14,607 nt of DNA from Phycisphaerae bacterium (GCA_016935035.1 JAFGRR010000484.1:1-14607), one strand, 5' to 3'; shown: positions 1-8,526, numbered from the stretch's first letter. Notes: generated by a model not told the origin, from the letters alone. Translations and numbers: made by a program.

Positions 1-1443
1 AGCGGCCGCGCCATCGTAGGCCGCTTCGATGGCCGCAAGCTCGCGTTTGAAGAGGTCCACCGCTTCGAGAACGCGCCGATCCGCATTCTCGACAGCCTGC
101 GTTGGGATCTGCCCGGCATCTTCCACCAAGTCCTCACCGGCATCAGCCGCTGCCGCGACATTGCGCCGAATCTCGCCGGCATTGGCATCGACACCTGGGG
201 TGTCGACTACGGCCTGCTCTCCGAAGCCGGCGACCTGCTCGATCTGCCCTACGCCTACCGCGATCGCCGGACCGACGGCATGATGGAACGGGCCTTACAG
301 CGCATCCCGCGCGACGCAATCTACGGCGCCACCGGCATCCAGTTCATGCCAATCAACACACTGTATCAACTGCTCGCCGCCGCCACGGGGCCTGGCCACG
401 TGCTGGAGCAGGCGCAGCGTCTGCTGTTCATCCCCGACCTACTCAACTACTGGCTCACCGGCCGCCAGCAAAGCGAACGCAGCATCGCCAGCACTTCGCA
501 ACTTCTCAATCCGCGCACCGGCAATTGGGCCCGCGAGATCACCGATGCCCTCGGCATCCCGTCGCGCATTCTCCCCGACGTCGCGCCGCCGGCCACCGTG
601 CTCGGCCCGCTGGACGCCGGCGTGATGGAATCAACCGGAATTCGCTCCGCTGCCGTCATCGCCCCGGCCTGCCACGACACCGCCTGTGCCGTTGCCGCCG
701 TCCCCGCCACTGGCGACGACTGGGCGTATATCAGTTCAGGCACCTGGTCGCTCATCGGCGTAGAGCTCAACGCTCCGCTGACCGGCCCCGACGCCATGGC
801 CGCCAACTTCACCAACGAGGTCGGCGTCGCCGACACGATCCGTTTCCTCAAGAACGTCGCCGGCCTCTGGCTGGAACAGGAGTGTCTCCGCGAGTGGCGT
901 GCCCACGGCGATGATGTCTCGCACACGGATCTTGTCGTGCAAGCACGCGCTGCCCCTCCCTTCGCGTGCCTGATCGACCCGGATGATCCCGGTTTCGCCG
1001 AGCCCGGCGACATGCCGCGCCGCCTGCGCGACTATCTGGCGGCGACCGGTCAACACGCGCCCGAAGATCGCGGCGGGCTGGTGCGTTGCATACTCGAAAG
1101 CCTAGCGCTGCGATATCGCGAGAACCTCGCGCTAATCGAACAACTCACGGGCCGCACCATCAACACGCTGCACGTCGTGGGCGGAGGCTCGCAGAACGAA
1201 CTGCTCTGCCAATTGACCGCCGACGCCACCCGCAAGCGAGTCATCGCCGGACCGGTCGAGGCCACCGCCATCGGCAACATCATGGTGCAGGCGCTGGCGT
1301 GTAAACATGTCGGCTCGCTGGCCGACGTCCGCCTCGTCGTGGCAGCGATATCCGAATTAAGAGAATACGAACCGCGAGAGTCAGACGCGTGGAACGATGC
1401 ATACGCGCGTTTTCAGAGTCTTCCCGCGCAAATGGGCAGTTAG
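1..1443 (+). CDS. rhaB: L-rhamnulokinase, 5'-truncated by the window edge
   Basis: This FGGY-family sugar kinase transfers phosphate from ATP to L-rhamnulose in the cytoplasm, giving L-rhamnulose 1-phosphate in rhamnose catabolism. The frame is open from the first base (480 codons). The first visible residues, SGR, match the N-terminal GASSGR phosphate-binding motif, so only about 10-15 residues should be missing. Further matches to E. coli RhaB as I recall it: GIDTWGVDYG (window residues 62-71), LPYAYRDRRT, GIQFMPINTLYQL, CHDTACAV with the likely catalytic Asp at 226, SSGTWSLIG (245-253), and HVVGGGSQNELL (391-402) followed by VIAGPVEATAIGNI. The C-terminal end is intact and ends in TAG. The permease starts 12 nt downstream, which suggests one operon. 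Rhamnose isomerase and aldolase genes are not in the window. The motif matches make the call firm within FGGY kinases; a closely related fuculokinase is much less likely. Confidence 0.93.
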   Translation, partial: SGRAIVGRFDGRKLAFEEVHRFENAPIRILDSLRWDLPGIFHQVLTGISRCRDIAPNLAGIGIDTWGVDYGLLSEAGDLLDLPYAYRDRRTDGMMERALQRIPRDAIYGATGIQFMPINTLYQLLAAATGPGHVLEQAQRLLFIPDLLNYWLTGRQQSERSIASTSQLLNPRTGNWAREITDALGIPSRILPDVAPPATVLGPLDAGVMESTGIRSAAVIAPACHDTACAVAAVPATGDDWAYISSGTWSLIGVELNAPLTGPDAMAANFTNEVGVADTIRFLKNVAGLWLEQECLREWRAHGDDVSHTDLVVQARAAPPFACLIDPDDPGFAEPGDMPRRLRDYLAATGQHAPEDRGGLVRCILESLALRYRENLALIEQLTGRTINTLHVVGGGSQNELLCQLTADATRKRVIAGPVEATAIGNIMVQALACKHVGSLADVRLVVAAISELREYEPRESDAWNDAYARFQSLPAQMGS

Positions 1444-1455
1444 CGTCACATTTGG

Positions 1456-2985
1456 ATGGACCAGACCATGGCAGCAAGAACGCAAGCGGAACCGGTCGAG
1501 GTGATGGCGGGGTCGCAAAGCGGCTCGGGTGTGAACGAATACGAGCGCACGCCCGTGCCCCGGTCGGCGCTGCTGCACTTCAAGAGCTTCATCGGCATGT
1601 ACGCCGGCGAACACTGCGCCGGCACGGAGTTGATGATCGGTCCCCTCTTCGTGGCCGCCGGCGTCAGTGCCTTCGACGTCGTCGTCGGCTTGATTGTCGG
1701 CAACGCGCTGGCCGTGCTGAGCTGGATGCTGCTGACCGCCCCCATCGCAACCCGTGCCCGCCTGACGCTCTACTACCAGCTCGAGAAGATCTGCGGCCGG
1801 CGCCTGGTGGTCATCTACAACCTCGTAAACGGCGTGATGTTCTGCTTCCTGGCGGGCGCGATGGTGACGGTGTCGGCGACGGCACTTAGCGTCTGGTTCG
1901 ATTTTCCGACGCCGGCCTTGGATGATTGGTACCCCAACGGTGTTGGGTGGATCCTGGCGGTCGTCGCGGTCGGCATTCCGATCGCGGTGGTCGCCGCCGC
2001 CGGCTACAACATGGTCGCCCGTGTCGCCAACATCGCCGCTCCCTGGATGGTCCTGGTCTTCCTCGCATTCGGACTCGTCGCCCTGCGCGACTTCATGGGG
2101 GCGAGCGACACCACTATCCAAGGCCCCGCCGGCCTGTGGCATCTGGCCACAACTGAAATCTGGCGCGGCGGCGACCCGCTCCCGGGGCGCACGAAATTCG
2201 GATTCGCGCACATCATGTTCTTCGCGTGGTTCTGCAACATGGCGATGCACATTGGCATGAGCGATCTGTCCGTCTTTCGCTACGCACGCAAATCCTGGTA
2301 CGCCGTCGCCTCGGCCGCCGGCATGTACATCGGGCACTTCATGGCCTGGCTGTCGGCGTCCATGCTGTTCGCATTTCAACTGCGAGCGGCGGGCCTGATC
2401 AATGACGAGGCGATTCGGGCGGCGGATGCGGCGGGTACGTTGCCGGCGCCGCTACCCGGTCCGCTGGCACATGGCGCCTGCGGCCTGGCCGGACTCATCT
2501 GCGTGATCATCGCCGGCTGGACGACGGCCAACCCGACGATCTACCGGGCCGGCCTCGCGTTCCAGGCGATCCTCCCCAAGTCGCGCCGCTTCACGGTTAC
2601 GATGGTCACAGGACTGATCGCCACGGCGGCGGCGACGTTCCCCGCGCTGGCGATGCAACTTCTGGGCTTCGTCGCCCTCTACGGCATGCTGCTGATGCCG
2701 ATGGGGGCAGTCGTATTCGTCGACTTCTGGCTCATGAAGCGCCTCGGGCTTTCCAACAACTACGCCGAGCGCGCCGGACGCGTCTTTAACCCTGCCGCCT
2801 TCCTGACCTGGTTCATTACCTTGGGCCTGTGCGTGCTGCTCGTATTCAAGGCCAACGTGGAGATCTACTTCGTGTCGCTGCCGGGCTGGTTCATGGCGGT
2901 CATCTTGTACATCGCTCTGAGTAAGCTGTTACAGCGCGGCGTTCCGGTGCCCGGGCACGCGACAAGCGCAGGAGGTGCCGCATGA
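1456..2985 (+). CDS. NCS1-family (nucleobase:cation symporter-1) permease, substrate unknown
   Basis: This is a 509-residue polytopic inner-membrane protein with about 12 hydrophobic segments after a hydrophilic N-terminal stretch of roughly 35 residues. It resembles the CodB/allantoin permease family. Supporting signs are an early segment with a glycine-rich GLIVGNALAV helix, the late GWTTANPTIYRAGLAFQA segment, and the FVALYGMLLMPMGAVVFVDF segment leading into a basic loop (LMKRLG); these fit the NCS1 pattern of ion-coupled nucleobase or related importers. The position right after rhamnulokinase and ahead of a small membrane protein suggests a role in sugar or nucleoside-type uptake, but I cannot name the substrate. 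The start is uncertain: ATG at 1456 has no good ribosome binding site, and ATG at 1468 is a close alternative preceded by GGATGGA. The stop overlaps the next gene's ATG (ATGA). Confidence 0.82.
   Translation: MDQTMAARTQAEPVEVMAGSQSGSGVNEYERTPVPRSALLHFKSFIGMYAGEHCAGTELMIGPLFVAAGVSAFDVVVGLIVGNALAVLSWMLLTAPIATRARLTLYYQLEKICGRRLVVIYNLVNGVMFCFLAGAMVTVSATALSVWFDFPTPALDDWYPNGVGWILAVVAVGIPIAVVAAAGYNMVARVANIAAPWMVLVFLAFGLVALRDFMGASDTTIQGPAGLWHLATTEIWRGGDPLPGRTKFGFAHIMFFAWFCNMAMHIGMSDLSVFRYARKSWYAVASAAGMYIGHFMAWLSASMLFAFQLRAAGLINDEAIRAADAAGTLPAPLPGPLAHGACGLAGLICVIIAGWTTANPTIYRAGLAFQAILPKSRRFTVTMVTGLIATAAATFPALAMQLLGFVALYGMLLMPMGAVVFVDFWLMKRLGLSNNYAERAGRVFNPAAFLTWFITLGLCVLLVFKANVEIYFVSLPGWFMAVILYIALSKLLQRGVPVPGHATSAGGAA
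2970..2975 (+). promoter_or_regulatory. Ribosome binding site of the small membrane protein
   Basis: AGGAGG lies 6 nt before the ATG at 2982, inside the end of the permease gene. This near-consensus site is the main reason to accept the 67-residue frame as a real gene. Confidence 0.75.
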
Positions 2986-3185
2986 AACTCGCACTGATGA
3001 CCATCGCCGCAATAGCACTGATCGGGACCATCGTGCCGTCCGTGCTCTATCTCGCTGGGACGCTGTCGAAGGACACGATGCAATGGCTGATGCTCGTGGC
3101 CACGATCGTGTGGTTTGCCGCCGTCCCATTCTGCGGTCGCTCGGCCAAGCCCGCTGAGGCACGGCAGCCCGCCGACGCAGACTAG
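2982..3185 (+). CDS. Small two-helix membrane protein, unknown function
   Basis: This 67-residue protein has two predicted membrane helices, about residues 4-27 (from LALMTIAAIALIG) and 33-50 (from MQWLMLVATIVWFAAVPF). A short polar loop (LSKDT) separates them, and the C-terminal tail is charged. Its ATG overlaps the permease TGA (ATGA) and has a strong AGGAGG site, so it is probably translationally coupled to the permease. Stoichiometric expression suggests a partner or stabilising subunit of that transporter, but this is inference from position only; I do not recognise a named family. A chance frame is less likely given the ribosome site and the coherent hydrophobic pattern. Confidence 0.75.
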   Translation: MKLALMTIAAIALIGTIVPSVLYLAGTLSKDTMQWLMLVATIVWFAAVPFCGRSAKPAEARQPADAD

Positions 3186-3200
3186 CCACTGGCAGCATCA

Positions 3201-3236
3201 GGGCCGCCGAGAGCCACCGGCGAATCTCGGCGGGCC
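3201..3236 (+). terminator. GC-rich hairpin after the permease operon, possible terminator
   Basis: GGGCCGCCGAGA (3201-3212) and TCTCGGCGGGCC (3225-3236) can pair over 12 positions with one mismatch around a 12-nt loop, 15 nt after the stop at 3185. Only GTGTTATC follows, with no clear T-run, so it is a weak intrinsic terminator at best. It may instead protect the 3' end of the mRNA or be a remnant repeat. Confidence 0.45.
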
Positions 3237-3359
3237 GTGTTATCAGACGTGTGGTCCTCCCAACCGGCCGCGCGGTCGCCGCGCTCCATAACCACCTGCC
3301 ACCAGTTGCCTTACAAAAGCATACAACTCTGACCGGACGCCATTGGAATAACTGTTTAA

Positions 3360-3384
3360 CATACGCGTTTAATACACTCGTATG
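3360..3384 (+). promoter_or_regulatory. Candidate operator upstream of the TetR-type regulator
   Basis: CATACG (3360-3365) and CGTATG (3379-3384) form a perfect 6-bp inverted repeat around a 13-bp spacer, in an AT-rich patch that stands out from the GC-rich surroundings. GTTTAA also occurs twice in direct orientation, at 3354 and 3367, 13 bp apart. The right arm abuts the GGAGG ribosome site, so a bound dimer would block initiation. TetR proteins usually bind near their own promoter, so autoregulation is likely. The -10 element could be TTTAAT (3368-3373), with TTGGAA (3343-3348) as a poor -35 at 19 bp; the promoter itself is weakly supported. Confidence 0.4.
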
Positions 3385-3393
3385 GAGGCAATG

Positions 3394-4041
3394 ATGAGCG
3401 ACAGTGATGTCGATTCGCACTGCACGCGACGCCGCGTGCTCGAAGCCGCCGGCGAAGTCTTCGCTGACAAGGGCTTCGAGAAGGCCACCATCCGCGAGAT
3501 CGTGGACAGGGCCAACGCCAACCTCAACGCCGTCAACTACTATTTCCGCGACAAGCACGGACTGTACATCGCCCTGTTCGAAGACGCGCACGAACTCATC
3601 ACCGGTCGCGACCGTGAGGTCTTCGAACAGATCAGCGGCTTGCCGCCCGAACGGCAACTGCGTGAGGTAGTCAGCTACGTTCTGCGCGGCTTCATTCTGG
3701 CCCGCCCCAGCGCATGGCATGCCAGGCTGATGTTCCGCGAGTTGAGCGAGCCGACAGGTGTCATGGAGATGATGGTCGAACGCTTCATACAACCGCGCTT
3801 CGAAAAGCTCGCGGACATCGTAAGGCAGCTCGCAACACCGAACGTCCCGCAACTGTCGGTGCGGCTTTGCGCCGAGAGCATCATGGCCCAATGCGCCCAC
3901 CTGGCCCACCGCCGCGCCGTCGTGTCACGACTAATCCCCGAACTGGAATATACGCCCGAGGGCATCGAGATAATGGCTGACCACATCTGCTCCTTTTCGT
4001 TGGCGGCAGCGCGAGGCCTGTCGCGTTTGGAGAACAACTGA
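3394..4041 (+). CDS. TetR/AcrR-family regulator, CecR (YbiH)-like
   Basis: This one-component transcriptional repressor is 215 residues long. The N-terminal TetR domain runs from about residue 12 to 60, with helix-turn-helix TIREIVDRANANLNAVNYYF at 32-51 and the usual YYFRDKHGLY end. The C-terminal part, with RELSEPTGVMEMMVERFIQP and a hydrophobic ligand-binding region, resembles the CecR/YbiH type (DUF1956), which controls drug-export genes in E. coli. Start choice: ATGs exist at 3382, 3391 and 3394, but GGAGG at 3384-3388 lies inside the longest version and sits 5 nt before 3394, so 3394 fits best. The stop overlaps the adaptor ATG by one base (TGATG), tying it to the efflux genes it probably represses. 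The inducing ligand is unknown. Confidence 0.9.
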   Translation: MSDSDVDSHCTRRRVLEAAGEVFADKGFEKATIREIVDRANANLNAVNYYFRDKHGLYIALFEDAHELITGRDREVFEQISGLPPERQLREVVSYVLRGFILARPSAWHARLMFRELSEPTGVMEMMVERFIQPRFEKLADIVRQLATPNVPQLSVRLCAESIMAQCAHLAHRRAVVSRLIPELEYTPEGIEIMADHICSFSLAAARGLSRLENN

Positions 4042-5291
4042 TGGACCCAACCAACGCGACCCCCCGTGGCTTTGCGTCGCGAACGCTATCGGTCTTCTTA
4101 CGCGGCATACTGCCGATCATAGTCGTCACCGGCGGCGTGCTTGGCGCCGTGCACCTGATAAACACCGCGCCGCAAACCACGCAACGGCCCGTGACGAAGA
4201 CGTCCACGCTTGTGCAGACCAGGACCGTCACGCCGACTTCTGAGCGGGCCGTCATCCAGGCCATGGGCACGGTCATCGCCGCCAAGGAGATAGTACTTCA
4301 GCCGCGAGTCAGTGGCATCATTCGGACGCTGCATCCCGCGCTGGTGCCCGGCGGCCGGATTCGCGCGGGCGAGCAGATCGCTACCATCGACGCGGCCGAC
4401 TACGAGGTCGCGGTGCGGCAGGCCGAGGCCGCGCTCGACCGGGCCAAGGCACAGCTACTCTCAGCCGACCTGGAACTCGCACGCATTGAAGGCCTGCAGG
4501 CCCACCGCGCGACGAACAAGAAGGAACTCGACGACGCGGAAACGACGAAGGCGGCAGCCGCGGCCGATGTCGCCGCCGCTCAGGCCACCCTCGACAAAGC
4601 GCGGCTCGACCTGTCACGCACCGTGTTGACGGCGCCGTTTTCATGCGTGGTCGTTGATGAGAGCATCGATGTGGGCTCGCTGGTATCGGCCCAGATGGAG
4701 ATCGCGACACTCGTCGGCACTGATGAGTACTGGGTGCGCACTTCGATCCCAGTCGACCAATTGCAGTGGATCGACTTGACGCCCGATGCCGGGTCGCCGG
4801 CCCGCGTATCACAGCGGCTGGGTTCCGGTGCGGTATCGGCATGGGACGGCCGCGTCGTGCGCCTGCTCGGCGATCTCGAACCGCAGGGACGCATGGCACG
4901 CGTGCTGGTGTCGGTGCCCGACCCGCTGGGCAACGTGGATCCAGCCGGCGTCCACCGGCCACTGCTGATGGGGGCCTACGTTGACGTCACCATCCAGGGT
5001 CGGGAGTTGAGCGACGTGTTCTCCATCGGTCGCGAGGAACTGCGCGACGGCGACAACATCTGGCTGATGAATGACAAGGACGAACTGGAGATCCGGGCCG
5101 TCGATGTCGTGTTCCGTGGGCGTGAACTCGTCCTGATCGGCGGCGGACTGAGGTCAGGCGAACGCATGGTCACGTCGGATATCGCGTCACCGATCACTGG
5201 CATGCCGCTACGTGAGACCGGCACTGACAGCAACGTGGCGACACCGGCGACCGAACCCGCGTCGAGCACAGAGCGAGCAGGTGATGAGTAA
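4041..5291 (+). CDS. RND efflux periplasmic adaptor (membrane fusion protein, HlyD/AcrA type)
   Basis: This 416-residue adaptor should link the inner-membrane RND pump to an outer-membrane channel. A single N-terminal membrane anchor spans about residues 21-40 (from GILPIIVVTGGVLGAVHLI); no lipoprotein cysteine is visible. The first biotinyl-lipoyl half is around 82-120 (VLQPRVSGIIRTLHPAL, then GGRIRAGEQIATID). An alanine-, leucine- and glutamate-rich helical hairpin follows at about 120-195, then the second lipoyl half (LTAPFSCVVVDESIDVGSLV, about 196-215) and a beta-barrel region. The last 25 residues are Thr/Ser/Ala/Glu-rich and look disordered. The ATG overlaps the regulator stop, and the TAA (5289-5291) overlaps the pump start by 8 nt, so the three genes form one operon. 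Confidence 0.92.
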   Translation: MDPTNATPRGFASRTLSVFLRGILPIIVVTGGVLGAVHLINTAPQTTQRPVTKTSTLVQTRTVTPTSERAVIQAMGTVIAAKEIVLQPRVSGIIRTLHPALVPGGRIRAGEQIATIDAADYEVAVRQAEAALDRAKAQLLSADLELARIEGLQAHRATNKKELDDAETTKAAAAADVAAAQATLDKARLDLSRTVLTAPFSCVVVDESIDVGSLVSAQMEIATLVGTDEYWVRTSIPVDQLQWIDLTPDAGSPARVSQRLGSGAVSAWDGRVVRLLGDLEPQGRMARVLVSVPDPLGNVDPAGVHRPLLMGAYVDVTIQGRELSDVFSIGREELRDGDNIWLMNDKDELEIRAVDVVFRGRELVLIGGGLRSGERMVTSDIASPITGMPLRETGTDSNVATPATEPASSTERAGDE

Positions 5292-8200
5292 ACTCCCCGA
5301 CCCTGACATCAAACGCGGCCCCATCGGCTGGATGGCGTGGCACTCCGTGGCACCGAACCTGCTGATGGCACTGCTGCTGGTCGGCGGCTTCATCTGCGCG
5401 CTGAACATCAAGCAGGAGATCTTCCCCGAATTCGACATGGATATCGTGACCGTCACGGTGCCATATTCCGGTGCCAGCCCCGAGGAAGTCGAACAGGGCA
5501 TCATCCTGGCCATCGAGGAAGGCGTCCGCGGCATCAATGGCGTCAAGGAAATCACTGCCGCTGCCCGCGAAGGCGCCGGCGTCGTTACGGTCGAACTCGA
5601 AGAAGGCGAGGATGCACAGCGCATCTACCAGGAAGTCCAACAGGAAGTCGCGCGCATCACGACCCTGCCGGAGGACGCCGAAGAGCCCGAAGTCGTCCTG
5701 GCGTCGCACAAGCACGAGGTCGTGACCCTCGCCGTCTACGGCGGCACCGACGAGTGGGTGCTGCGCGAAGTCGCCGAACAGGTGCGCGACCAGCTCCTTC
5801 AGGATCCCGGCATCACCCAGATCGACGTCGTCCCCGAGCGCACCTTCGAGGTCAGCATCGAGGTCCCCCAGGAAAACCTCCGCGCCTATGATCTCACGCT
5901 CGAACAGATCGCCAGCCGAATCCGCGCCGCCTCCATCGAAATCCCCGGCGGCAGCATCAAAACCGAGGGCGGCGAGATCCTCCTGCGCATGAAGGAACGG
6001 CGCGACTGGGCCCGCGAGTTCAGCGACATCCCGATCGTAACCTCAGCGGAGGGTACCGAGCTGCGCGTCTCGGATCTCGGTCACGTATCGGATACCTTCG
6101 AAGAGACCTACCAGTCGTACCACTACGACGGCCAGCCAGCCGTACAGTTGGAGGTCTATCGCATCGGCGACCAGACCCCCATCGGCGTGTCAGACGCCGT
6201 CAAAGCCCAACTCGACAACGTCCGTTCGACTCTGCCACCCTGCATCGGCGTTGATACCATCCGCGACAGCTCGGACATCTACCGCCAGCGTCTCGAACTG
6301 CTGCTGCGGAACGCGTTCATCGGCCTGATGCTGGTCTTCGTTCTCCTGACGATCTTCATGGAGCACAAGCTGGCATTCTGGGTCACGATGGGCATCCCGA
6401 TCTCGTTCCTCGGCGCGTTCCTGTTTCTGCCGAGCATGGACGTAACGATCAACATGATCTCCATGTTCGCGTTCATCATCGCGCTGGGCATTGTCGTCGA
6501 TGACGCGATCGTGGTCGGTGAGAACGTCTTCGAGTATCGGCAGCGCGGCATGGGCCTGCTCGAGGCCGCTGTTCGCGGCGCGCGCGACGTCGCCACACCG
6601 GTTACGTTCAGCATTCTCACGAACGTAGCGGCCTTCGCACCGCTGGCGTTCATCCCGGGTTTCATCGGCAAGGTCTGGATGGTCATCCCGCTTGTTGTCT
6701 CATCGGTGTTCATGATCTCGCTGGTCGAGTCGCTCTTCGTGCTGCCGGCCCACCTTGCTCACGTGCGCAGGGATGGCGGCACGTTTATAGGCCGCGGCAT
6801 CCACAGCTTCCAGGAGCGGCTCAGCAGGGCGATCTCGCGTATGATCGAGCGTGGCTTCGGCCCCCTGCTCGACCGTGTCCTGAAGCTGCGCTACCTGACG
6901 CTCGGAACCGCCACCGCCGTTCTGATACTCATCGGTGGATACATCTACAGCGGACGCATGGGCCTTGTGCTGATGCCAAAGGTCGAGGGCGATGAGGTCG
7001 ACGCCACCGCCGTTCTACCCTACGGCGCGCCCCTCTCGCGGCTAGAAGCCGTGCGCGACCAACTCCAGCAATCACTCGACTCCATCGGCGCCCAATACGA
7101 CGGGAACCGGCTCATCAAGAGCGTCGTGGCGCGCATCGACGACAACCAGGTCCAGGTAACCGGCTACCTCACCGACCCCGATGTTCGGCCAATCAGCACC
7201 GCGTTGGCAGCGGACCTGTGGCGTGAGAAATCCGGCTCGATAAAGGGGCTGGAGTCGCTGCGGTTCCAGTCCGACCGGCGCGGCCCTGGCTCGGGCAAGG
7301 CACTCACCATCGAGCTCGCCCACCGCGATATCGACACGCTCGACCGTGCCGCCGAAAGCCTGGCCGAGGCCCTCACACGCTATGGCAACGTCGCCGACAT
7401 TGACGACGGTCACGCACTCGGCAAGCAGCAGTTCGACTTCAAGATGCTCCCCGAAGGCCGCAGTCTCGGCCTGACCGCCAACGAAGTTGCCAGGCAACTG
7501 CGAGGCTCGTTCTACGGTGCCCAGGCCGTACGTCAGCAGCGCGGCCGCAACGAAGTCAAGATCATGGTGCGTCTGCCCAAGGCCCAGCGCGTCAGCGAAT
7601 ATGACGTGGAGTCATTCATCGTGCGCACCTCCGACGGGCTCGACGTCTCGCTCGGTCAGGTAACCGAAGTGGAGCGCGGCCGCGCCTACACCGTCATCAA
7701 CCGCCGCGACGGCCGCCGCACCGTCAGCGTAACCGCCGACGTCGTCCCGCAGGACGACACCGAGCGTGTCGTCGACAGCCTCAAGAAGACGGTCCTGCCG
7801 CAACTTGCCCTGGATTTTCCCGGCCTGAGCCACAGCTTCGAGGGTCGCCAGGAAGACATGCGCGAGAGCATGGAGAGCATGCGCAGGGGCTTCATCCTGG
7901 CGTTGCTGCTGATATACGTGTTGCTGGGTATCCCCTTCCGCAGCTACTTCCAGCCGATGATTGTCATGACGAGCATCCCGTTCGGCATCGTGGGAGCCGT
8001 GCTCGGCCACCTGCTGATGGGCTACAGCCTGAGCGTGATCAGCCTGATGGGCATGATCGCGCTGTCGGGCGTGGTCGTGAATGACGCGCTCGTGCTCGTT
8101 GAATACGCCAACCGCCAGCGCGCCGGTGGGGCCTCGGCGCACGACGCCATTCTCGCCGCGGGGGTCCGGCGTTTCCGCCCCGTGTTACTGACGACGGTCA

Positions 8201-8445
8201 CCACCTTCGGCGGCCTAGCCCCCATGATCTTCGAGACTTCGCGCCAAGCACGCTTCATGATTCCGATGGCGCTCTCGCTGGGCTACGGCATCCTCTTTGC
8301 CACCGTCATCACGCTCCTACTGGTCCCGTGCCTATATATTGTGCTGGAGGATATCAAAGCGCTGCTCGGCAGCCGCGCGGCGACGGAGGTCGCCCACACC
8401 ACGGGCACGCTAGCGCCGATGCCTGCTCCATCCGTTGGACCGTAA
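5284..8445 (+). CDS. RND-family efflux transporter permease (AcrB-like)
   Basis: This 1053-residue inner-membrane proton-driven exporter is close to AcrB in length. It has one N-terminal helix (near MALLLVGGFICALNIKQEI), a large periplasmic loop with PYSGASPEEVEQGI, and a TM2-6 block. TM4 carries GIVVDDAIVVGENV with the paired aspartates D406 and D407. A second periplasmic loop and a TM8-12 block follow. TM10 reads SGVVVNDALVLVEYANR (N933, D934), lacking the lysine found in AcrB. Start choice: ATG 5284 (MSKLPDPD) begins a normal RND N-terminus. The frame extends upstream to 5212, but that stretch lies wholly inside the adaptor gene and encodes an atypical arginine-rich leader. With the adaptor it should form a tripartite pump needing an outer-membrane protein encoded elsewhere. 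Substrate unknown; a drug/hydrophobic-compound exporter fits better than a metal exporter. Confidence 0.94.
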   Translation: MSKLPDPDIKRGPIGWMAWHSVAPNLLMALLLVGGFICALNIKQEIFPEFDMDIVTVTVPYSGASPEEVEQGIILAIEEGVRGINGVKEITAAAREGAGVVTVELEEGEDAQRIYQEVQQEVARITTLPEDAEEPEVVLASHKHEVVTLAVYGGTDEWVLREVAEQVRDQLLQDPGITQIDVVPERTFEVSIEVPQENLRAYDLTLEQIASRIRAASIEIPGGSIKTEGGEILLRMKERRDWAREFSDIPIVTSAEGTELRVSDLGHVSDTFEETYQSYHYDGQPAVQLEVYRIGDQTPIGVSDAVKAQLDNVRSTLPPCIGVDTIRDSSDIYRQRLELLLRNAFIGLMLVFVLLTIFMEHKLAFWVTMGIPISFLGAFLFLPSMDVTINMISMFAFIIALGIVVDDAIVVGENVFEYRQRGMGLLEAAVRGARDVATPVTFSILTNVAAFAPLAFIPGFIGKVWMVIPLVVSSVFMISLVESLFVLPAHLAHVRRDGGTFIGRGIHSFQERLSRAISRMIERGFGPLLDRVLKLRYLTLGTATAVLILIGGYIYSGRMGLVLMPKVEGDEVDATAVLPYGAPLSRLEAVRDQLQQSLDSIGAQYDGNRLIKSVVARIDDNQVQVTGYLTDPDVRPISTALAADLWREKSGSIKGLESLRFQSDRRGPGSGKALTIELAHRDIDTLDRAAESLAEALTRYGNVADIDDGHALGKQQFDFKMLPEGRSLGLTANEVARQLRGSFYGAQAVRQQRGRNEVKIMVRLPKAQRVSEYDVESFIVRTSDGLDVSLGQVTEVERGRAYTVINRRDGRRTVSVTADVVPQDDTERVVDSLKKTVLPQLALDFPGLSHSFEGRQEDMRESMESMRRGFILALLLIYVLLGIPFRSYFQPMIVMTSIPFGIVGAVLGHLLMGYSLSVISLMGMIALSGVVVNDALVLVEYANRQRAGGASAHDAILAAGVRRFRPVLLTTVTTFGGLAPMIFETSRQARFMIPMALSLGYGILFATVITLLLVPCLYIVLEDIKALLGSRAATEVAHTTGTLAPMPAPSVGP

Positions 8446-8526
8446 CGTAACCAGCGGCAACGGCATGCGCTTTTGACGCACGTCGCGGCTTGCATCACTC
8501 AAGATCGCCGGTACGCTGCATCGACT
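8446..8526. other. Short gap between the RND and ABC genes
   Basis: These 81 bp lie between the pump stop and the preferred ABC permease start. TTGACG at 8473-8478 resembles a -35 box, but I see no convincing -10 at the right distance and no terminator. The permease frame extends back to a TTG at 8473, so part of the gap could be coding. Confidence 0.3.

Noticed and set aside
1381..2379. Long open frame on the - strand (332 codons) opposite the permease
   Set aside because: Its predicted product is rich in His, Arg, Asp and Gly with no domain pattern, typical of a codon shadow in GC-rich DNA; the + strand permease is well supported.
2929..3909. - strand frame of 326 codons across the small protein and the TetR gene
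   Set aside because: It runs antisense through two supported genes and an intergenic hairpin, with no recognisable motif.
5212..5283. Upstream extension of the RND gene by 24 residues
   Set aside because: It lies entirely within the adaptor gene and gives an Arg-rich leader unlike RND N-termini; ATG 5284 fits the family start.
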